Shown here: positions 1 to 11,380 of the stretch, piece after piece
How the letters are laid out: every line of letters begins with the position of its first letter
Position numbering within the stretch: the stretch's first letter is position 1
Origin: Pachyseris speciosa
Lineage: Eukaryota; Cnidaria; Anthozoa; Scleractinia; Pachyseridae
Assembly: GCA_016490735.1 (NCBI GenBank)
Contig: JAEMWC010000277.1
Location: 162,501 to 226,500, forward strand
Reading direction: 5' to 3'
DNA length: 64,000 bases
Translations under genes and position numbers: made by a program
Notes under the pieces: generated by a model
What the model saw: only the letters and a program-made list of their open reading frames with translations
What the model was told of the DNA's origin: nothing
Databases searched by the model: none

Positions 1-1974
1 GGCTGTTCGTGAAATGAACATATTCCTATCGGCTGATCTCACAAGCATTTTATGCCCTTTTATACGGTGAAAACAGAAAATTCCAATGAGTCCGTTCAGT
101 GAAAAGATCTCCTCTTTAAAACTTGTTTATTGTATAGTGATACAACCCAAACATGTGCATGTACCACGTTTCCAACATCGTGATATTCGGTGTGCTGCGT
201 ATCGGATACACAATTTAAAGGATTTAACCGCAGCGACACAAAGTAGTCCAGAATGTAATGGCAGCTAAAATAATTGTCCCTCGATATGTACCTTTAGGAA
301 AACCTCATCAATCTAACTTCCTTTAAAATTTTCGGCTTCATGAGTCCTACAGTCTTCGACACAAGCGCTCTATTAAAACCGGTTTCCAACGTCAACAATC
401 AAAATATATTTCAGAGGCCATGCTAATTCACTGACAGAAGCCCATGTCACTGATCAATACATTGTAGACTGCTATATGATTCATTTCATATATCATTCAT
501 AAAACTTGAAGTGTTTACAAATCAAATTGATTAACTTCACCGAATTCAGTTGATTTAGACGATGGTGCCACTCGAACTTCATGTTCAAATGGAGCTACAT
601 GTAGTAAAATATATCCAATCGCGTCTAAATTTGTGTCAGTTTGTTTACATCCGATATATGCAAATTATTCGCGCATCGCGAAGTTGCGTTCGCTTATTTC
701 TAAACCAACAGTTTAGACGGATACGTAGCCTCAAATTTTAATTGCAGTAAGCTATATTTATTTTATTTTACCTTGCCTTGACTTCGTTCACAGTACTGCC
801 TGAGGATAAGTAGAAGTTCAGCTAATCCTCAAGTCACGTAATTCGCGTCGGCTGAGCTCACTTTCCGTTCTCTTGTCAAATCTATCTTTGCCTTCTTTGA
901 ATAGATACCATAAATAAAGACTCTGCCATAAATAGGCACTTCCACAATTAATTGCTGATGTTCGTTTAAAATACCGATCTAAAGTCGGATGTGCGCCGTT
1001 TATATAAAATAACAATTATTGTTTTCAAACCGCAGCTGCACAATTCCCATTGCCGATGCACGGGTACTCGGTCGTTCAAGATTGAAATTTTGCTCACCAG
1101 CAGCGTACACAGAACCACGAGGTACGGCAGATAACACTTATAAGCGAAGTTAATCTTTTTCGTCTTCCCTTCTTCCGCGAATCTTGATGTCCATTCTTGG
1201 TCTTCATAACCATGAGGCTCCTTCGAGCTCCTCGCCGATTCTGTTCTAGTTCCACTTCAGAAATGAAGTTAATTTGGTCTTCACCCTACACATAGCCTGA
1301 CTCTGACTCCGAGGACGAGGAGGACATGATTCCAACACAATTTTGACTACTGCAAGGCTTTTACCCTCCAATATGAGCTTCGATGACCCCAACAAACGCT
1401 TGCAAAAACAGAGATTGACTGAGAAGCTGTCTTTCAATCGTTCCCGGGATGACGTCACCAACCTCGTTGGACCCAGACTCCCTTTTACTCGGCCGTGCAA
1501 CAAATTGAATGAGACTTTTGGCTGTCCATAAAAAATTGAGGATTCAACTAAATCCAATAATTCTTTCGCCGAATGATAAGTAGATTTATTTAGGCGTTAG
1601 GCGAAAAAAAAATTTGGGGGTTAGGGGCACTTTAAGCAGTAGTGAATATAAAGAAAAGCTTTTACTTTGTTGGAATAGCTCCATGGGAAGAAGAGAAACT
1701 TTGTTAATATTTTTCGAATGTGATATATAAGACTATTGAAATCATTCTTATAAAACTCATCAATAATTCATGAAGGAAATACATAAGAAATTAATTTTTA
1801 ATGAGGGTCTTTATATCTGATAAAGACATGGCTAAATTTTACATTCGATTTTCTAAAATAAAATAAAATAACCCCAAATCTAAATTTTAGTGTAAGAATG
1901 GATAGATGTACAGTAAAGCTTTTTAAGCCGTTCAATAAATTCGCCACTCGTTATTTATCAAGTCCTAAAAAAAT

Positions 1975-2134
1975 CGGCTGCGCCTCGTGTTTTAAACTTG
2001 ATAAAACACTCTTTCTCATTTATTAAACATTACTTAAGCTTATCACAATTAAGTGGCTGTCCGTTTTAATATTATGTAATGTTTAATAAATGTGCAGTAG
2101 TGTTTTATCAAGTTTTAAACACGAGGCGCAGCCG
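1975..2134. mobile_element. Palindromic MITE
   Basis: Arms of about 35 bp are inverted complements: the left begins CGGCTGCGCCTCGTGTTTTA and the right ends with its reverse complement, separated by about 90 bp. Weaker complementarity extends outward, to about 1,951-2,165. No coding capacity. The form is that of a non-autonomous DNA transposon; the superfamily is not identifiable by eye. Confidence 0.75.
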
Positions 2135-3792
2135 AGTGTTTTAGTACTTGATAAAACACGAATTTTCAAGTTAATACCCAATTCTATCTCAATCAAACGC
2201 GGTTGAAAACACTGGGAACAATTCGACCTCCAGAATTGTCATTTTTGAGGAAATACGATCTTCACCTTTCCGCCGGCCTTTTGAAATAGGCGATTTTGGT
2301 AATAAGACTAGACAATTACTTTTGGGTAGTGGTTGATGAGTTGGCCGTCTTAGCTTGTAAAGCGATGCTTAGCTTGAGCGATGCTGAAATTTGGATCGCT
2401 ATGCCATGCTGATGAGGTCTAACAAGGCCGAAACAGCTGTCCATGGCTGCTAATGCTTGGGCTCAATCTTTGCTTTGGTAGATTTAAGGGGTAATGCCCG
2501 CTACCTTGTGGCCTTAGTGCCCTTTTGAGTGGCTTCAGCTTACTTGATCACATTAATTAGTGAAGTATCCCCATCCTACTGATAATCAGGGCCTTATTTT
2601 AAAAAAGTCTTCATCGTCTTTTAGATAATTCGTTCCACAGTTTTATGAGGTTTCCTTGGAGGTGCATGGTCTTATGGTAATGGTAATGGCTTTATATACC
2701 GCACATATCACATAGTTTCATGGCGGTTTACAATTCTTCTTTAGTGTGAGATCGAAAGTCAGCCTTTAAAGTCACATTTGGCAGCCGCTATCAGTCCTTA
2801 TTTTTTTCTGAAGCATCTCAGCGGTCCGGAATCCTAAATCTTTGAATCAGCGTTCCTGATTTTCCCATCCGGACCCCGAGTACGGACCGCTGCCGACTTT
2901 GAAGAAAACTTGGGAGCGAGCGAGAATTTTCATCAAAGTGAAAGCGCAAAAAAGGCGTAAATGATGTTTATAAAAACCATGAATGATGTTAAGTGGATGA
3001 AGAAACAATCGGTGGGATTAAAAACGTTGCAATTTCTGAAAAAGGCGAGTATACTCAATTGATTACACATCCGAATTTAATTTCAAAGTTGTAGCTTAGC
3101 TTACCGCCATTTATTACTATAAGTTGGACGCTGTGAACGCCATTTCGGGTTGTCATTCTTTGTTTTCTCTTGTATAATCGAGGTATTTTCACGATTTAAT
3201 CGAAAAAGAAAGTATACGCTTGTATTTTGTTGTCATGACATCCCGTCTCTGTGGCCAGTGTTGCATGTACAAATTATTTTGCACTTGCTGTTGTTGTTCG
3301 TTGTTTTAATTTTAATACGAACTTTAACATATTTTACTGCCTGTAATCAGTTTCTTTGCTTTGCATTTTACACTTTTTAAATTTATAAATCGACGTTTTG
3401 TTAAGTTTAATTCAAGAAGAAACGAGTTTTGTTTTATCGTTCAATTTATGCCTTTGTGTTGAGGTGAAGGTTTCAGGCGAGAGTCACTGTCCTCAGTTGT
3501 ATAATACTAGCAAACTTTAAAAACTCTGCAAGGCAAACTTACCTTTAATACAGTTCAGGTTTCTGACCTTAAAGTGCCTGTTAAAATTCTCTGAAGATTT
3601 CGAGGATCACTTTTTGCCGCGGTAAGGCGAGAAATTTGAAATCTTTTGTTCAGTAGTATTTTGTTTTTCACCGACTAAACGTCAATGCAAATTTGCGCGT
3701 AATATCAAAACAGAATTTGCCGGTCGTAGATTGATTATCCCGCCTATAAACCTTTTTTTTTTTTTTTTTTTTTTTCACGAAAAAATAAACAC

Positions 3793-3911
3793 GTTATTTG
3801 CCGGCCTTGGTTGGTCCATATTGGGAAAAACTGTGCCCCGCGGTTTCGAGAGCGGTTTCGAGACCTCTGGCACAGGTTTTCCCAATACGGACCTCCCGGC
3901 TAGCAAATAAC
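3793..3911. mobile_element. Fold-back MITE
   Basis: Imperfect inverted repeat. GTTATTTGCCGGCCTTGG at the left pairs with a right end reading CGGCTAGCAAATAAC, and the inner portions TTGGGAAAAACTGTGCC and GGCACAGGTTTTCCCAA also pair. Short GC-rich centre. No open reading frame. Confidence 0.75.
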
Positions 3912-4088
3912 ATATATTTATTATGATACTGGCTCTATCAGCGATCAAGATGAATCAATTCTTCTGCTATGATTGGCTACCCGCAAGGTCAAGATGGAGC
4001 CATCTTGACCGCTCAGGATAGCCCGTTCGTCCCGCGTTTTACTGTATAAGCTTGTTCGGTCGAGATGGCGGGATATTGGCCTCGTTCT

Positions 4089-4122
<34 letters not shown>

Positions 4123-4148
4123 GTTTTGTTTTTGGTTTTGTTTGTTTG

Positions 4149-4165
4149 TTTTTTTTTTTTGCGTG

Positions 4166-4198
<33 letters not shown>

Positions 4199-4217
4199 CA
4201 CGCAAAAAAAAAAAAAA
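4149..4217. repeat. Poly-T/poly-A bounded perfect hairpin
   Basis: Poly-T followed by GCGTGTTTATGGACC, a 13-base centre, then GGTCCATAAACACGC and poly-A. The stem is perfect over about 28 bp. It could be a tiny fold-back element or an extruded homopolymer palindrome. Confidence 0.7.
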
Positions 4218-4282
4218 ACTTGGCCAATAATCCATATATCTATTTGATCTCACCCACCCACCCACCCACCCCACACATGAAT

Positions 4283-4343
4283 ATCAGATGAAAGATAGAT
4301 ATAGACCACCACACCAGGGACTACGTCCGATACTCTTTTCGAA
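4283..4343 (-). mobile_element. Fragment of tRNA-derived SINE (family II)
   Basis: The reverse complement contains CGAAAAGAGTATCGGACGTA and GGTGTGGTGGTCTATATC. This matches the 3' half of the longer SINE at 31,947-32,335, which has GAAAAGAGTAGGGGACGTAG and GGTGTGATGGTCTATCTC. Only the 3' part is present. Confidence 0.6.
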
Positions 4344-4722
4344 AGAGGAACGATTTACAAAACTTATTGTAATCCACGCCAAGGGAGACTATTAAACAAT
4401 AAAGGAGTAGGTCACTCCAGACATCATGAATTTTTTAAATCCACTTAGTTGAATTACTCGCCGTGTTTTGAGCATGTGAAGCTTAAAGGCCCAGTATCAC
4501 CCTTGATGCATCGTGCGCCGCGACCGTTAATTCTGGAATTACGTGTAACGCTAAATTACTCAGACTTCAAAGCCCTTGTTTTATCGCTCTTTCATCGCAT
4601 CGTGGACAAATCTCCAAATTTATGGTCATAAATATGTGCTCCGTTCATTCTTCTTCATTTTCCTTATATTATTTTTGGAACAATTTGTATATATGTAAAT
4701 TTCGGACCGTGCTAAGTCGAAG

Positions 4723-5303
4723 TCAGTGTGGCAGTAGTCGGTTGCGGTAACTTCGCAGCGTTGTATTATAGCAAAGTGAGGTACAAGGAGGATTTACACA
4801 GACTCGTTGATCAGGTTTGGTGCTTTTTACCTCGGAGCTTTCAAAAATTCGCTGAGCTTGTTGGAGCTGACTTACTGCGATTTGCAAAATGATTTGATGG
4901 CGAGTATTAAACATTTTACTTGGCTGGACAACTGTTTTCCGCAAGTTTGATATTTTACCTCAAGGTCAGTTTGTGTAACGGGTTTTGCGGCTTTGGTCAT
5001 TTCTTTTTAGAGTTTTTAATCCGATTTGTCCCAAAGTCTCTTTATCGACTGCCATTTTTATGCACCGTCGGGCATTCTAGCTTTGCGTTCAGTTTGCAGC
5101 TTGTCTAAACTGCGTGAAAATTCTTTTTCTTGCCAAGATCTCCGTGATTGATGAGAACTACACCGCTTTTGTTTCCTCCCGTGTTCTAGTTCGGAGCTCA
5201 AAGTTTTCCTCCTTTTGTCAAGCCGCATGCATATAACAGTATATAAGTATATATAACAGTATATGAAAGCGAAAGGACAGGATAATCGAATGAGGACGCA
5301 CAA
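4723..5303 (-). pseudogene. Decayed coding-like region, unknown
   Basis: Two minus-strand open stretches (5,303-5,058 and 4,944-4,723) keep peptide similarity with the inverted copy at about 60,110-60,610, for example SSELEHGRKQKRCSSHQSRR and AQRIFESSEVKSTKPDQRVC. Frames are interrupted differently in the two copies. The peptides are rich in Lys, Arg and Glu. I do not recognise a domain. It could be remains of a gene downstream of the SAP-like exon, or non-coding DNA that happens to be open. Confidence 0.3.
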
Positions 5304-5839
5304 GTATTTTTCTTACTGCAAATAAGAAACCATTACCCGACAGTAGCTGCCGACAATAAATGTTTTCTTGTGGATATTTTGTCACCATCCTCGCCACATA
5401 ATCAGCGAGTTTTATCAATAACGGATCGTTCAATACTTTGCTGTTTTTATTTTAAACCTGTGAACGGATTGTTCACGGTTTTAATGAAGAAATATGAAGA
5501 AATAAGCAAGTTGAATTTGTAGCCATTTGCTTTCCCAAACCGGACACAAGCGACAACTCGGCGCGATGAACCAGATCAAAAGCCCGATAAAAATAACTGA
5601 CCAATCAGAGGTGTCATTTAACAATGGCGCGATTTTAAAACAAAAACAAGAGACCGCGTTGGATCAAGGGTGATAATGGTCTTTAAATGCATTCGATCCA
5701 CTGGAAATAGCCCATTTCCGATTTGTTTGAGCGCGGAAGTTTGGTATCAAATTTAAACGCGAAAGTGAACCTTGGGGGAAGACTGGCGGAAACAACAGAA
5801 GGAAAACAAGCTGTAAAAATTAGGGCTTTCATATTTATC

Positions 5840-6136
5840 ACGGTAAAATACTGTGCAGTTGCGGTTTGTACTAATAGCGACCACAAAAAGGGAAATCTGT
5901 CCTATTTTCGTTTTTCTTCTGGTAGAAAAGTTTGTAAAAAGTGGCAATTGTTTGACAGAAGCTAAGAATCGATGATAAATTTATTCCTTACTCTCGTCGA
6001 TCCTCGAATCTTTTCTCCGCACGCATTTCCGAAAAGAAGACCTTAAAAAGGAATTGTCAAGAAGATTTCTGTTGCCGCAGGAGCTGTTCGCATAATATTT
6101 GATCCAGAATAGGCAGCTCCGAAGAATCTTAAAATC
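5840..6136 (+). pseudogene. THAP-domain exon, decayed (copy 1)
   Basis: THAP domains are C2CH zinc-finger DNA-binding modules used by transcription regulators and P-element transposases. Here the frame reads YCAVAVCTNSDHKKGNLSYF followed by RFSSGRKVCKKW, which gives the first Cys pair, the aromatic and FxF-like positions and the conserved Trp. A stop follows at about 5,963. In another frame the rest of the domain continues: a THFRKEDLKKEL stretch corresponds to the final Cys-x2-His segment, with the Cys position changed, and AGAVRIIFD in a third frame corresponds to the AVPSIF-type end. So it is a THAP domain broken by indels. It may be derived from a host gene or from a P-type transposase. 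Confidence 0.65.
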
Positions 6137-6434
6137 TCGTAAAATACTGTGCAGTTGCGGTTTGTACTAATAGCGACCACAAAAAGGGAAATCTGTCCTA
6201 TTTTCGTTTTTCTTCTGGTAGAAAAGTTTGTAAAAAGTGGCAATTGTTTGACAGAAGCTAAGAATCGATGATAAATTTATTCCTTACTCTCGTCGATCCT
6301 CGAATCTTTTCTCCGCACGCATTTCCGAAAAGAAGACCTTAAAAAGGAATTGTCAAGAGGATTTCTGTTGCCGCAGGAGCTGCTCTCATAATATTTGATC
6401 CAGAATAGACAGCTCCGAATAATCTTAATGAAGA
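5843..6434 (+). repeat. 296-bp tandem duplication
   Basis: There are two head-to-tail copies, 5,843-6,138 and 6,139-6,434. Differences are few, for example GAAGAATCTT against GAATAATCTT at the ends. The unit corresponds almost exactly to the decayed THAP exon. Confidence 0.9.
6137..6432 (+). pseudogene. THAP-domain exon, tandem second copy
   Basis: This is a near-identical repeat of the preceding THAP unit at a period of 296 bp; for example GTAAAATACTGTGCAGTTGC starts at 5,843 and again at 6,139. It carries the same stop and the same frame changes, so the duplication came after the decay. The inverted copy at about 59,216-59,525 has only one unit. Confidence 0.7.
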
Positions 6435-6467
6435 AAGGCTTGAAAGTGGAATCTTGGGGTGGAATGA

Positions 6468-6766
6468 TCAGCTACCAAGATAGAGAATACGTGTATAAGT
6501 CAGTAAAAGTAAATTGTGACATGCTTGTGAAATCGTACGTTCAGCTCTGGATGTTATTAGGGTTTGGTATGGTTCCTTTCTCAGTTCTCTGTTACTTGCT
6601 AACACGTCCGACAAGTCGTCTTCGTCTTCATCGACCTGTCTTAGTTTCATTTCACTTGCTGTTCGTGTGAGGTCCACAAGTTCAGCTTTTCCTTTACCTC
6701 GTCCTTGATCTGATACCCGTATTCCTCGTTTTGTCAAATAATCCTTTCGCCAGAGAACGCTTATAT
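6468..6766 (-). CDS. SAP-like domain exon (partial gene)
   Basis: The minus strand reads WRKDYLTKRGIRVSDQGR, then GKGKAELVDL, then an acidic run EMKLRQVDEDEDDLSDVLA. This fits a SAP-type helix-loop-helix DNA-binding motif, with the lead Leu/Tyr, the turn Gly and the K-x-ELV ending, followed by an acidic linker. The inverted copy at 58,890-59,150 keeps WLKDYLTKRGVQVSDQGR but has a 4-base insertion that breaks the frame after LVDLTRT. No other exon is recognisable. It is probably the 5' exon of a host or transposon gene. The SAP call is from pattern only. Confidence 0.45.
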
Positions 6767-7669
6767 TATTAAACTACTCTCCACTTTCAGATTTTGACTG
6801 CCCTGAGCTTCAAAAAATGATCTCGCTTTCATTCAGTTGTTTGCACTGTAAATGTATTTTGTTTCTCCCGCGCTATTCACCCAAGCCTCGTTTTGGTGTC
6901 GGTTTTCATTACCAATCTGCCGCGCCCAAATATATCGGAAATGGGCTATTCAAATTGAGCGCCACCATTTTGATTAGCACTTAGTAGCCTGGCCACCTCT
7001 CCGTGATATCATTACGTAAAACAGAGGTCGTTTGTTTGTCAACAAAAACCGAAAATTCCGGTTGAAAATTCAAACGGCTCATTCCACCGGAAAGTTTCCG
7101 GAAAAAAAAAATGGAAACCATCAGACGTAGTCCTCTTTTTCCATTCCAACCGAAATGACCGGAAAATTTCTGTACCATTTGTTATAAACCATGATTATCC
7201 CGGTCCGCTTTCGCGCGGTTCTCGATCTCTTTGACGGGAAAAGCCAGTACCATAGCAGGGAGCGTTCCATTCCGACCGGTTTTTGTGCAAATGGTAAGGG
7301 CTCTCGGATTAGCCAAACCGCTTTGAGAGGAAAAGCCTGTACCACTGGGAGCGTTCGTGCAAATGGTAAATGCTCAGAGTCTCATATGAAGCTTGTAACA
7401 TCGTTGTACCTCTTTTCCCGTTGAAAATTTTGTTTTTCGTTATGGACTACAAATGCCGTCGTGTTGGGCTCGCTCCAGACTTTATTAACAGACCCAAAAA
7501 GATAAGGAAAGGGGTGTAAAATTTCCGAACTTGCCCGTAAAAAACCATCGATTAACAAAGAAGTAGCTTGACTAATTACGCCACGACGAGGGATTCGGGT
7601 TGCCAAAGAAACTTCAAAATGCGTATGCGTACAGATTTGAAATATCCTACAAATTTAAGTTGATTGGCC

Positions 7670-7711
7670 TTTTGGCGATTACCGTGGAAAGACGGTAATC
7701 GGCGAAAATTA
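7670..7711. repeat. Short hairpin
   Basis: TTGGCGATTACCGT and ACGGTAATCGGCGAA are complementary around GGAAAG. No associated gene; a possible MITE end or structural motif. Confidence 0.5.
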
Positions 7712-8634
7712 TTTTAAAGGCGCTACTTTCATGTCGGCAGTCAAAACCTTTCCAGTAGTTCGAAATAACCCTGGCTATGTTCAATAAAGAGAGTGAAATA
7801 ACACGTACAGTCTCTCAATCACTACCGCCTTCATCACGCTAATATTGTTATGGCAAGCAAGCCCTGAATCAGTAATTTTCGTCTTCATTCACTGTGCATT
7901 TTTCCATGCGTTAGAAGTTTTGAGCCAGAAGAAAACGAGCAACTGACAGTATTCTAATCTACGATAGCAAGCTGTTTAGCAAATTGATATTTTACATACG
8001 TTTACTTTCATTTTTTAAGCTTTAAAAGAAAAACCGCGAGTTACTGAACATACCCTGAAACGATGAGTACGCCTCGCAGATTTTGTTTGTACGAGAAGTA
8101 AAGGTTCTCTCTTCGTTTCGCAACGATCAGCGTAACGCTTCAGCGAATGTCTGAAGGGTTGCCTCGAAGGCGTTGCTCTGGGTAGCAATATAACAGTTGC
8201 GGTAGTGCAGCAAGGTCTCAAGGAAGCATACCAGGGTGAAACATATATAGCTTGTCTTTAATAGTGTTTTCCTGCTGACTGATTACCAGTGGAGAATACT
8301 GACGTCTTTTAAAGCTATTATTCAGATCCGAGGGCAAACTTTGAACACTTACATATGGTGATAACCGGTGAAATCAATATTAAACTTAAAAAGGAAATAA
8401 TGCAGCGACCGGTGACATTTGCGTCAAATGGAAGGAAATTGATTTTAATACTATTTCACAGATTTAAGGCAGGAAAGAAGATTGAAAACGTCTATTGTTT
8501 GGATTTGGTATTTGGTAAAATAACTGAGTCCTCCTAGCTTTAATAAGAGCCGTAGATTAACGATGATGACCTCGCAAGTCAGTTTTAATCTTCACGGGAT
8601 TAAAGTTTCCGGAACTTTACTGAAAAGAACAATT

Positions 8635-9291
8635 CAGGGGTGTAGCGAGGTTTTTGAAATAGTTGTAGGCCTGTTTCTAACGCGAGAGTCATGATCACGC
8701 CGAAGGCATGTATAGAGCGCCGACGTTGCGAGCTTCAAGGGGGTCCGGGGGTATGTTCCCCCCGAAACCTTTTTTTACTGAAACCTCTAAAACGCCATAT
8801 CATGCATTCCCCAGACTCGAAAGGTGTTTGTGAAGTCAAGATATATACTCTGAATTTTGTCATAATTTTGAAGCAGATAACCAAAGGTTTCCTAATCCAG
8901 TATTCCCTAAGCAAGAAATGGCCATGTTATTTGCCATGAATTAATATGATCTGAATTCCCCTTTACCACGCGCACAAATTAATTTGACTAAGAACGGAAA
9001 AAAAAACTATTTCTAGAAGAAACTGTCGATGGTTGCGCTGTACGATTGTCGGTATCATTTTTCATAGCCTGCGGGCTCCGAAGTTTTCCCTTGCTTTCGT
9101 AATCTCACCCTTACAGAGAGGTTGGGATTGTTTAATATAAACCTAAGATACGTTGATAAATTGCGTTTCCTTTTTATAACGCTCGCGAAGAATTTCAGGA
9201 AATTGTTTATCTCTCACTAAGGCACAATAATATATAGGACGGCTAGGCTGAAAATTTTTAGGCCCAGGCCCACGGGCTCGCCACGCCCCTG
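8635..9291. mobile_element. hAT-like non-autonomous element
   Basis: The left end reads CAGGGGTGTAGCGAG and the right end, reversed, CAGGGGCGTGGCGAG, giving 15-bp terminal inverted repeats with CAGGGG starts typical of hAT elements. Internally there is a G-rich tract (GGGGGTCCGGGGG near 8,738) and no transposase. An 8-bp target duplication is not convincing: the flanks are GAACAATT and AAATTAAT. Confidence 0.5.
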
Positions 9292-10673
9292 AAATTAATA
9301 GATATTTATACCGATATAACCTAAGAAAATGTTACAAGTTAAAAGAAAGTTTAGCCACGTATTTTTTAACTTGTAACTATTTCATAGGTTACATCTTTTC
9401 AAATTATATATTGTTCTTTGTAGTATTGTTAGTATTAGTATTTATAAATTATTTGACTTACATACTTCATTGTTTATTTGATGAGTAGGTTAAGAAAACA
9501 AAAGCCAGAGGCTGATGTGGACCTGATGACGTTAAGCTAGCGTCGAAACGTCGTTGTTCTTAAGCCATTTTTATATCCAAAAATAATTAAGTAATTTTCT
9601 TAATGCCAGCAGGCAAGAAATAATTCTAATAAACGTTACGACAACCTTGAATTTAGTAGACATGTCCACTAGAATATTAAGAAATGTTTTCTCGCAATTT
9701 TTTTGCAATCAAGCTGTATTTCGTAGCCACTTCTTCTCTGGAAGTTTACTGTCAACATCGACAAATGCAAAGGAGAACGCTTTCTAATCTCTTGGTTTGC
9801 CTGTGGTTTCGGGGATGTCCTGTACACCAAGTGGGATCTATTCATGAATTTGTTTTGGTTCGTGAGAAAGTACCTTTTCATTGCCATTTTGAATTACGTC
9901 ACGTGCGCGTACGATAAATGCCCGCCTCGTGGTTTAATTTCGCTATTTGCTGTTAAAAGATGGAATCCTAAAGACTAATCGGAGGTCAGAAAAGAGGATA
10001 AGGGGGCCTCAAAAGCGAGGAAACACCGTTTCGCGTTTGGATTCCCTCGATTTCCAAAACACAGCCTATAAAATTCCGAACCGCCGACTAAACCCTTTGA
10101 CTCCTAAGTTACTGCAATTTTTTTAGTAAATGTTTGGTGATAATTAGTCTGGAGCACTAATCTTCTCCATAGAAGGCGTTGTGATGAAAATAACTGCATT
10201 ATTGAGACACTGTGGGCTCGAATTAAGGTGTGACATCACGCACATTAGCGGCCGTTGTTCGTTTACCGAGTCAACAAACTTGATTCTGGTAAATTTGCCG
10301 CTTTATAAGTGTTTTTCGAGCTATTTTCCTCCACAAAGGCCCCCAGGGTGACATCATTAGGCTGGAATGTGGTTAAGGCAAGCCTTTGAAAGAGACCAGA
10401 GGTGAGAGACAGTTTCTTGCTGAATGAGATGGCAAATATGCTTCCTAGCCAATATGGCGATCAAGAAGCTGCTTCTCTGGTTACTTTGTGGAAGGATTCT
10501 AGGACCTACCAAGGCAATTTGGGCTAGTTTTGACTGGTAAAAAGTTCAACCGGTGTCATATTTTCCGGTAGTACAGGGTGGCCCCATACTTTGAATAGGA
10601 AATGGAAGGGTTCTATGCTCGTCTAATAATTGACTTTCCCAGAGTTTTTTTGAGGCGTGAACAAGGCAGCTTG

Positions 10674-10899
10674 AAGGCCCTGGCAAACGAGGACACATTG
10701 TTGCGGACACATTGTTGCTCATGGTGTTTTAAGTACGCAAACGAGCGGGACATAACGCAAATGTTGTGTTTCGATACTGCGCAAACTGGGAAACGCTTTT
10801 TGATGACACAAACTTTGTGTCCGCAACAAATGTTGCGCGCGCGGGCAAACAGGGAAACATTTGTGTCCGCTACAATGTGTCCTCGTTTGCCAGGGCCTT
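10674..10899. mobile_element. Palindromic MITE, GGCCCTGGCAAACGAGGACA type
   Basis: The left end AAGGCCCTGGCAAACGAGGA is the inverted complement of the right end TCCTCGTTTGCCAGGGCCTT, and the inner halves pair as well. Several nested or tandem copies of the same element sit in the matching place on the right (about 57,000-57,420). It abuts the GIY-YIG frame that follows. Confidence 0.85.
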
Positions 10900-10902
10900 G
10901 AG

Positions 10903-11380
10903 ATACAAGACTCCCTGCGAATGTGGTAAGGTTTATATTGGAGAGACGGGAAGATCTATGCATGAACGGATTAAGGAACACGATAGAGACATACGGCTTG
11001 CTCGAACCCAATCCTCCACCATTTCAGAACATAGCAACGCGACCGGACATTATCCGCTCTGGGACGAAGTTAAATTTATTGACCGAGACCCACATTGGTA
11101 CACCTGTGGGGTTAAAGAGGCTATTCACATAAGACTCCACCCTAACAACATTAACAGGGACAGTGGAATTGAAATCCCTGAAGCGTGGATGCCCACGTTC
11201 AGACAACACAACAGCCGATCAGTACCAAAGCGGACCGCTGAGGGAACAATTTCTAGTCTGAACGACAAGGATCGAAATCCTCCAATCAACAACAGCCTAA
11301 GCGAGGATCGAAACGCACCAATCACGACCAGCCACGGTGCTTCTTATTCTCACACGCAACCAGTCGACACCATCGCCTGA
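10903..11380 (+). CDS. GIY-YIG endonuclease tail of a Penelope-like element (5'-truncated)
   Basis: The frame reads TPCECGKVYIGETGRSMHER, then IKEHDRDIRL, and continues about 155 residues to a stop at 11,380. The CxCG lead, the VYIGETGR form of GIY-YIG, and the downstream Arg and EH residues match the C-terminal endonuclease that Penelope-like retrotransposons carry after their reverse transcriptase, where it nicks target DNA for priming. No reverse transcriptase precedes it. The frame is open upstream only through the MITE, which adds unrelated residues. Immediately after the stop, TGATGAAGACCAGCAGTATA and GGTCGAAACGTCGCG form a 3' end typical of these elements. Confidence 0.8.

Larger units (their letters stand above)
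1..4350. other. Non-coding, repeat-bearing stretch
   Basis: I see no gene here that I can support. The only open frames are short, and none resembles a known domain. The stretch holds a palindromic MITE at 1,975-2,134, a dispersed repeat at about 2,162-2,402 that recurs near 13,868-14,205, a poly-T run near 3,753-3,775, a second MITE at 3,793-3,911, a poly-T/poly-A hairpin at 4,149-4,217 and a SINE scrap at 4,283-4,343. A weak coding-like frame at 1,343-1,531 is discussed under rejected items. Confidence 0.6.
7178..9579. repeat. 2.4-kb segment present only in left block A
   Basis: The inverted copy goes straight from sequence matching 7,171-7,177 (TGTACCA) to sequence matching 9,577 onward (CCAAAAATAATTAAG), near 58,470-58,480. 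The left copy has 2,402 bp between, with CCA at both ends, so the difference is either a deletion on the right with 3-bp microhomology or an insertion on the left. The segment holds a hairpin at 7,670-7,711, a hAT-like element at 8,635-9,291, and at 9,505-9,560 a tail with the GTCGAAACGTCG motif seen at Penelope-like 3' ends. Confidence 0.8.
4350..10800 (+). repeat. Segmental duplication block A, left copy
   Basis: Long stretches here are inverted complements of 56,996-60,945. Matching landmarks include AGACTATTAAACAATAAAGG (left, near 4,388) and its counterpart near 60,925, the THAP exon, the SAP-like exon, and the segment near 10,555 reading CCGGTGTCATATTTTCCGG. By eye the copies differ at roughly one base in ten, plus indels. 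The left copy has two things the right one lacks: a second copy of a 296-bp unit and a 2.4-kb segment at 7,178-9,579. Homology ends inside a MITE at 10,674-10,899. Confidence 0.9.

Noticed and set aside
1343..1531. A possible coding exon (FDDPNKRLQKQRLTEKLSFN) that loosely recalls RPEL repeats
   Set aside because: The key Arg-Pro-x3-Glu-Leu spacing is absent, and no splice sites or second repeat are seen.
4052..4291. Phe-rich ORF resembling a membrane protein
   Set aside because: It is produced by poly-T tracts and the hairpin at 4,149-4,217.
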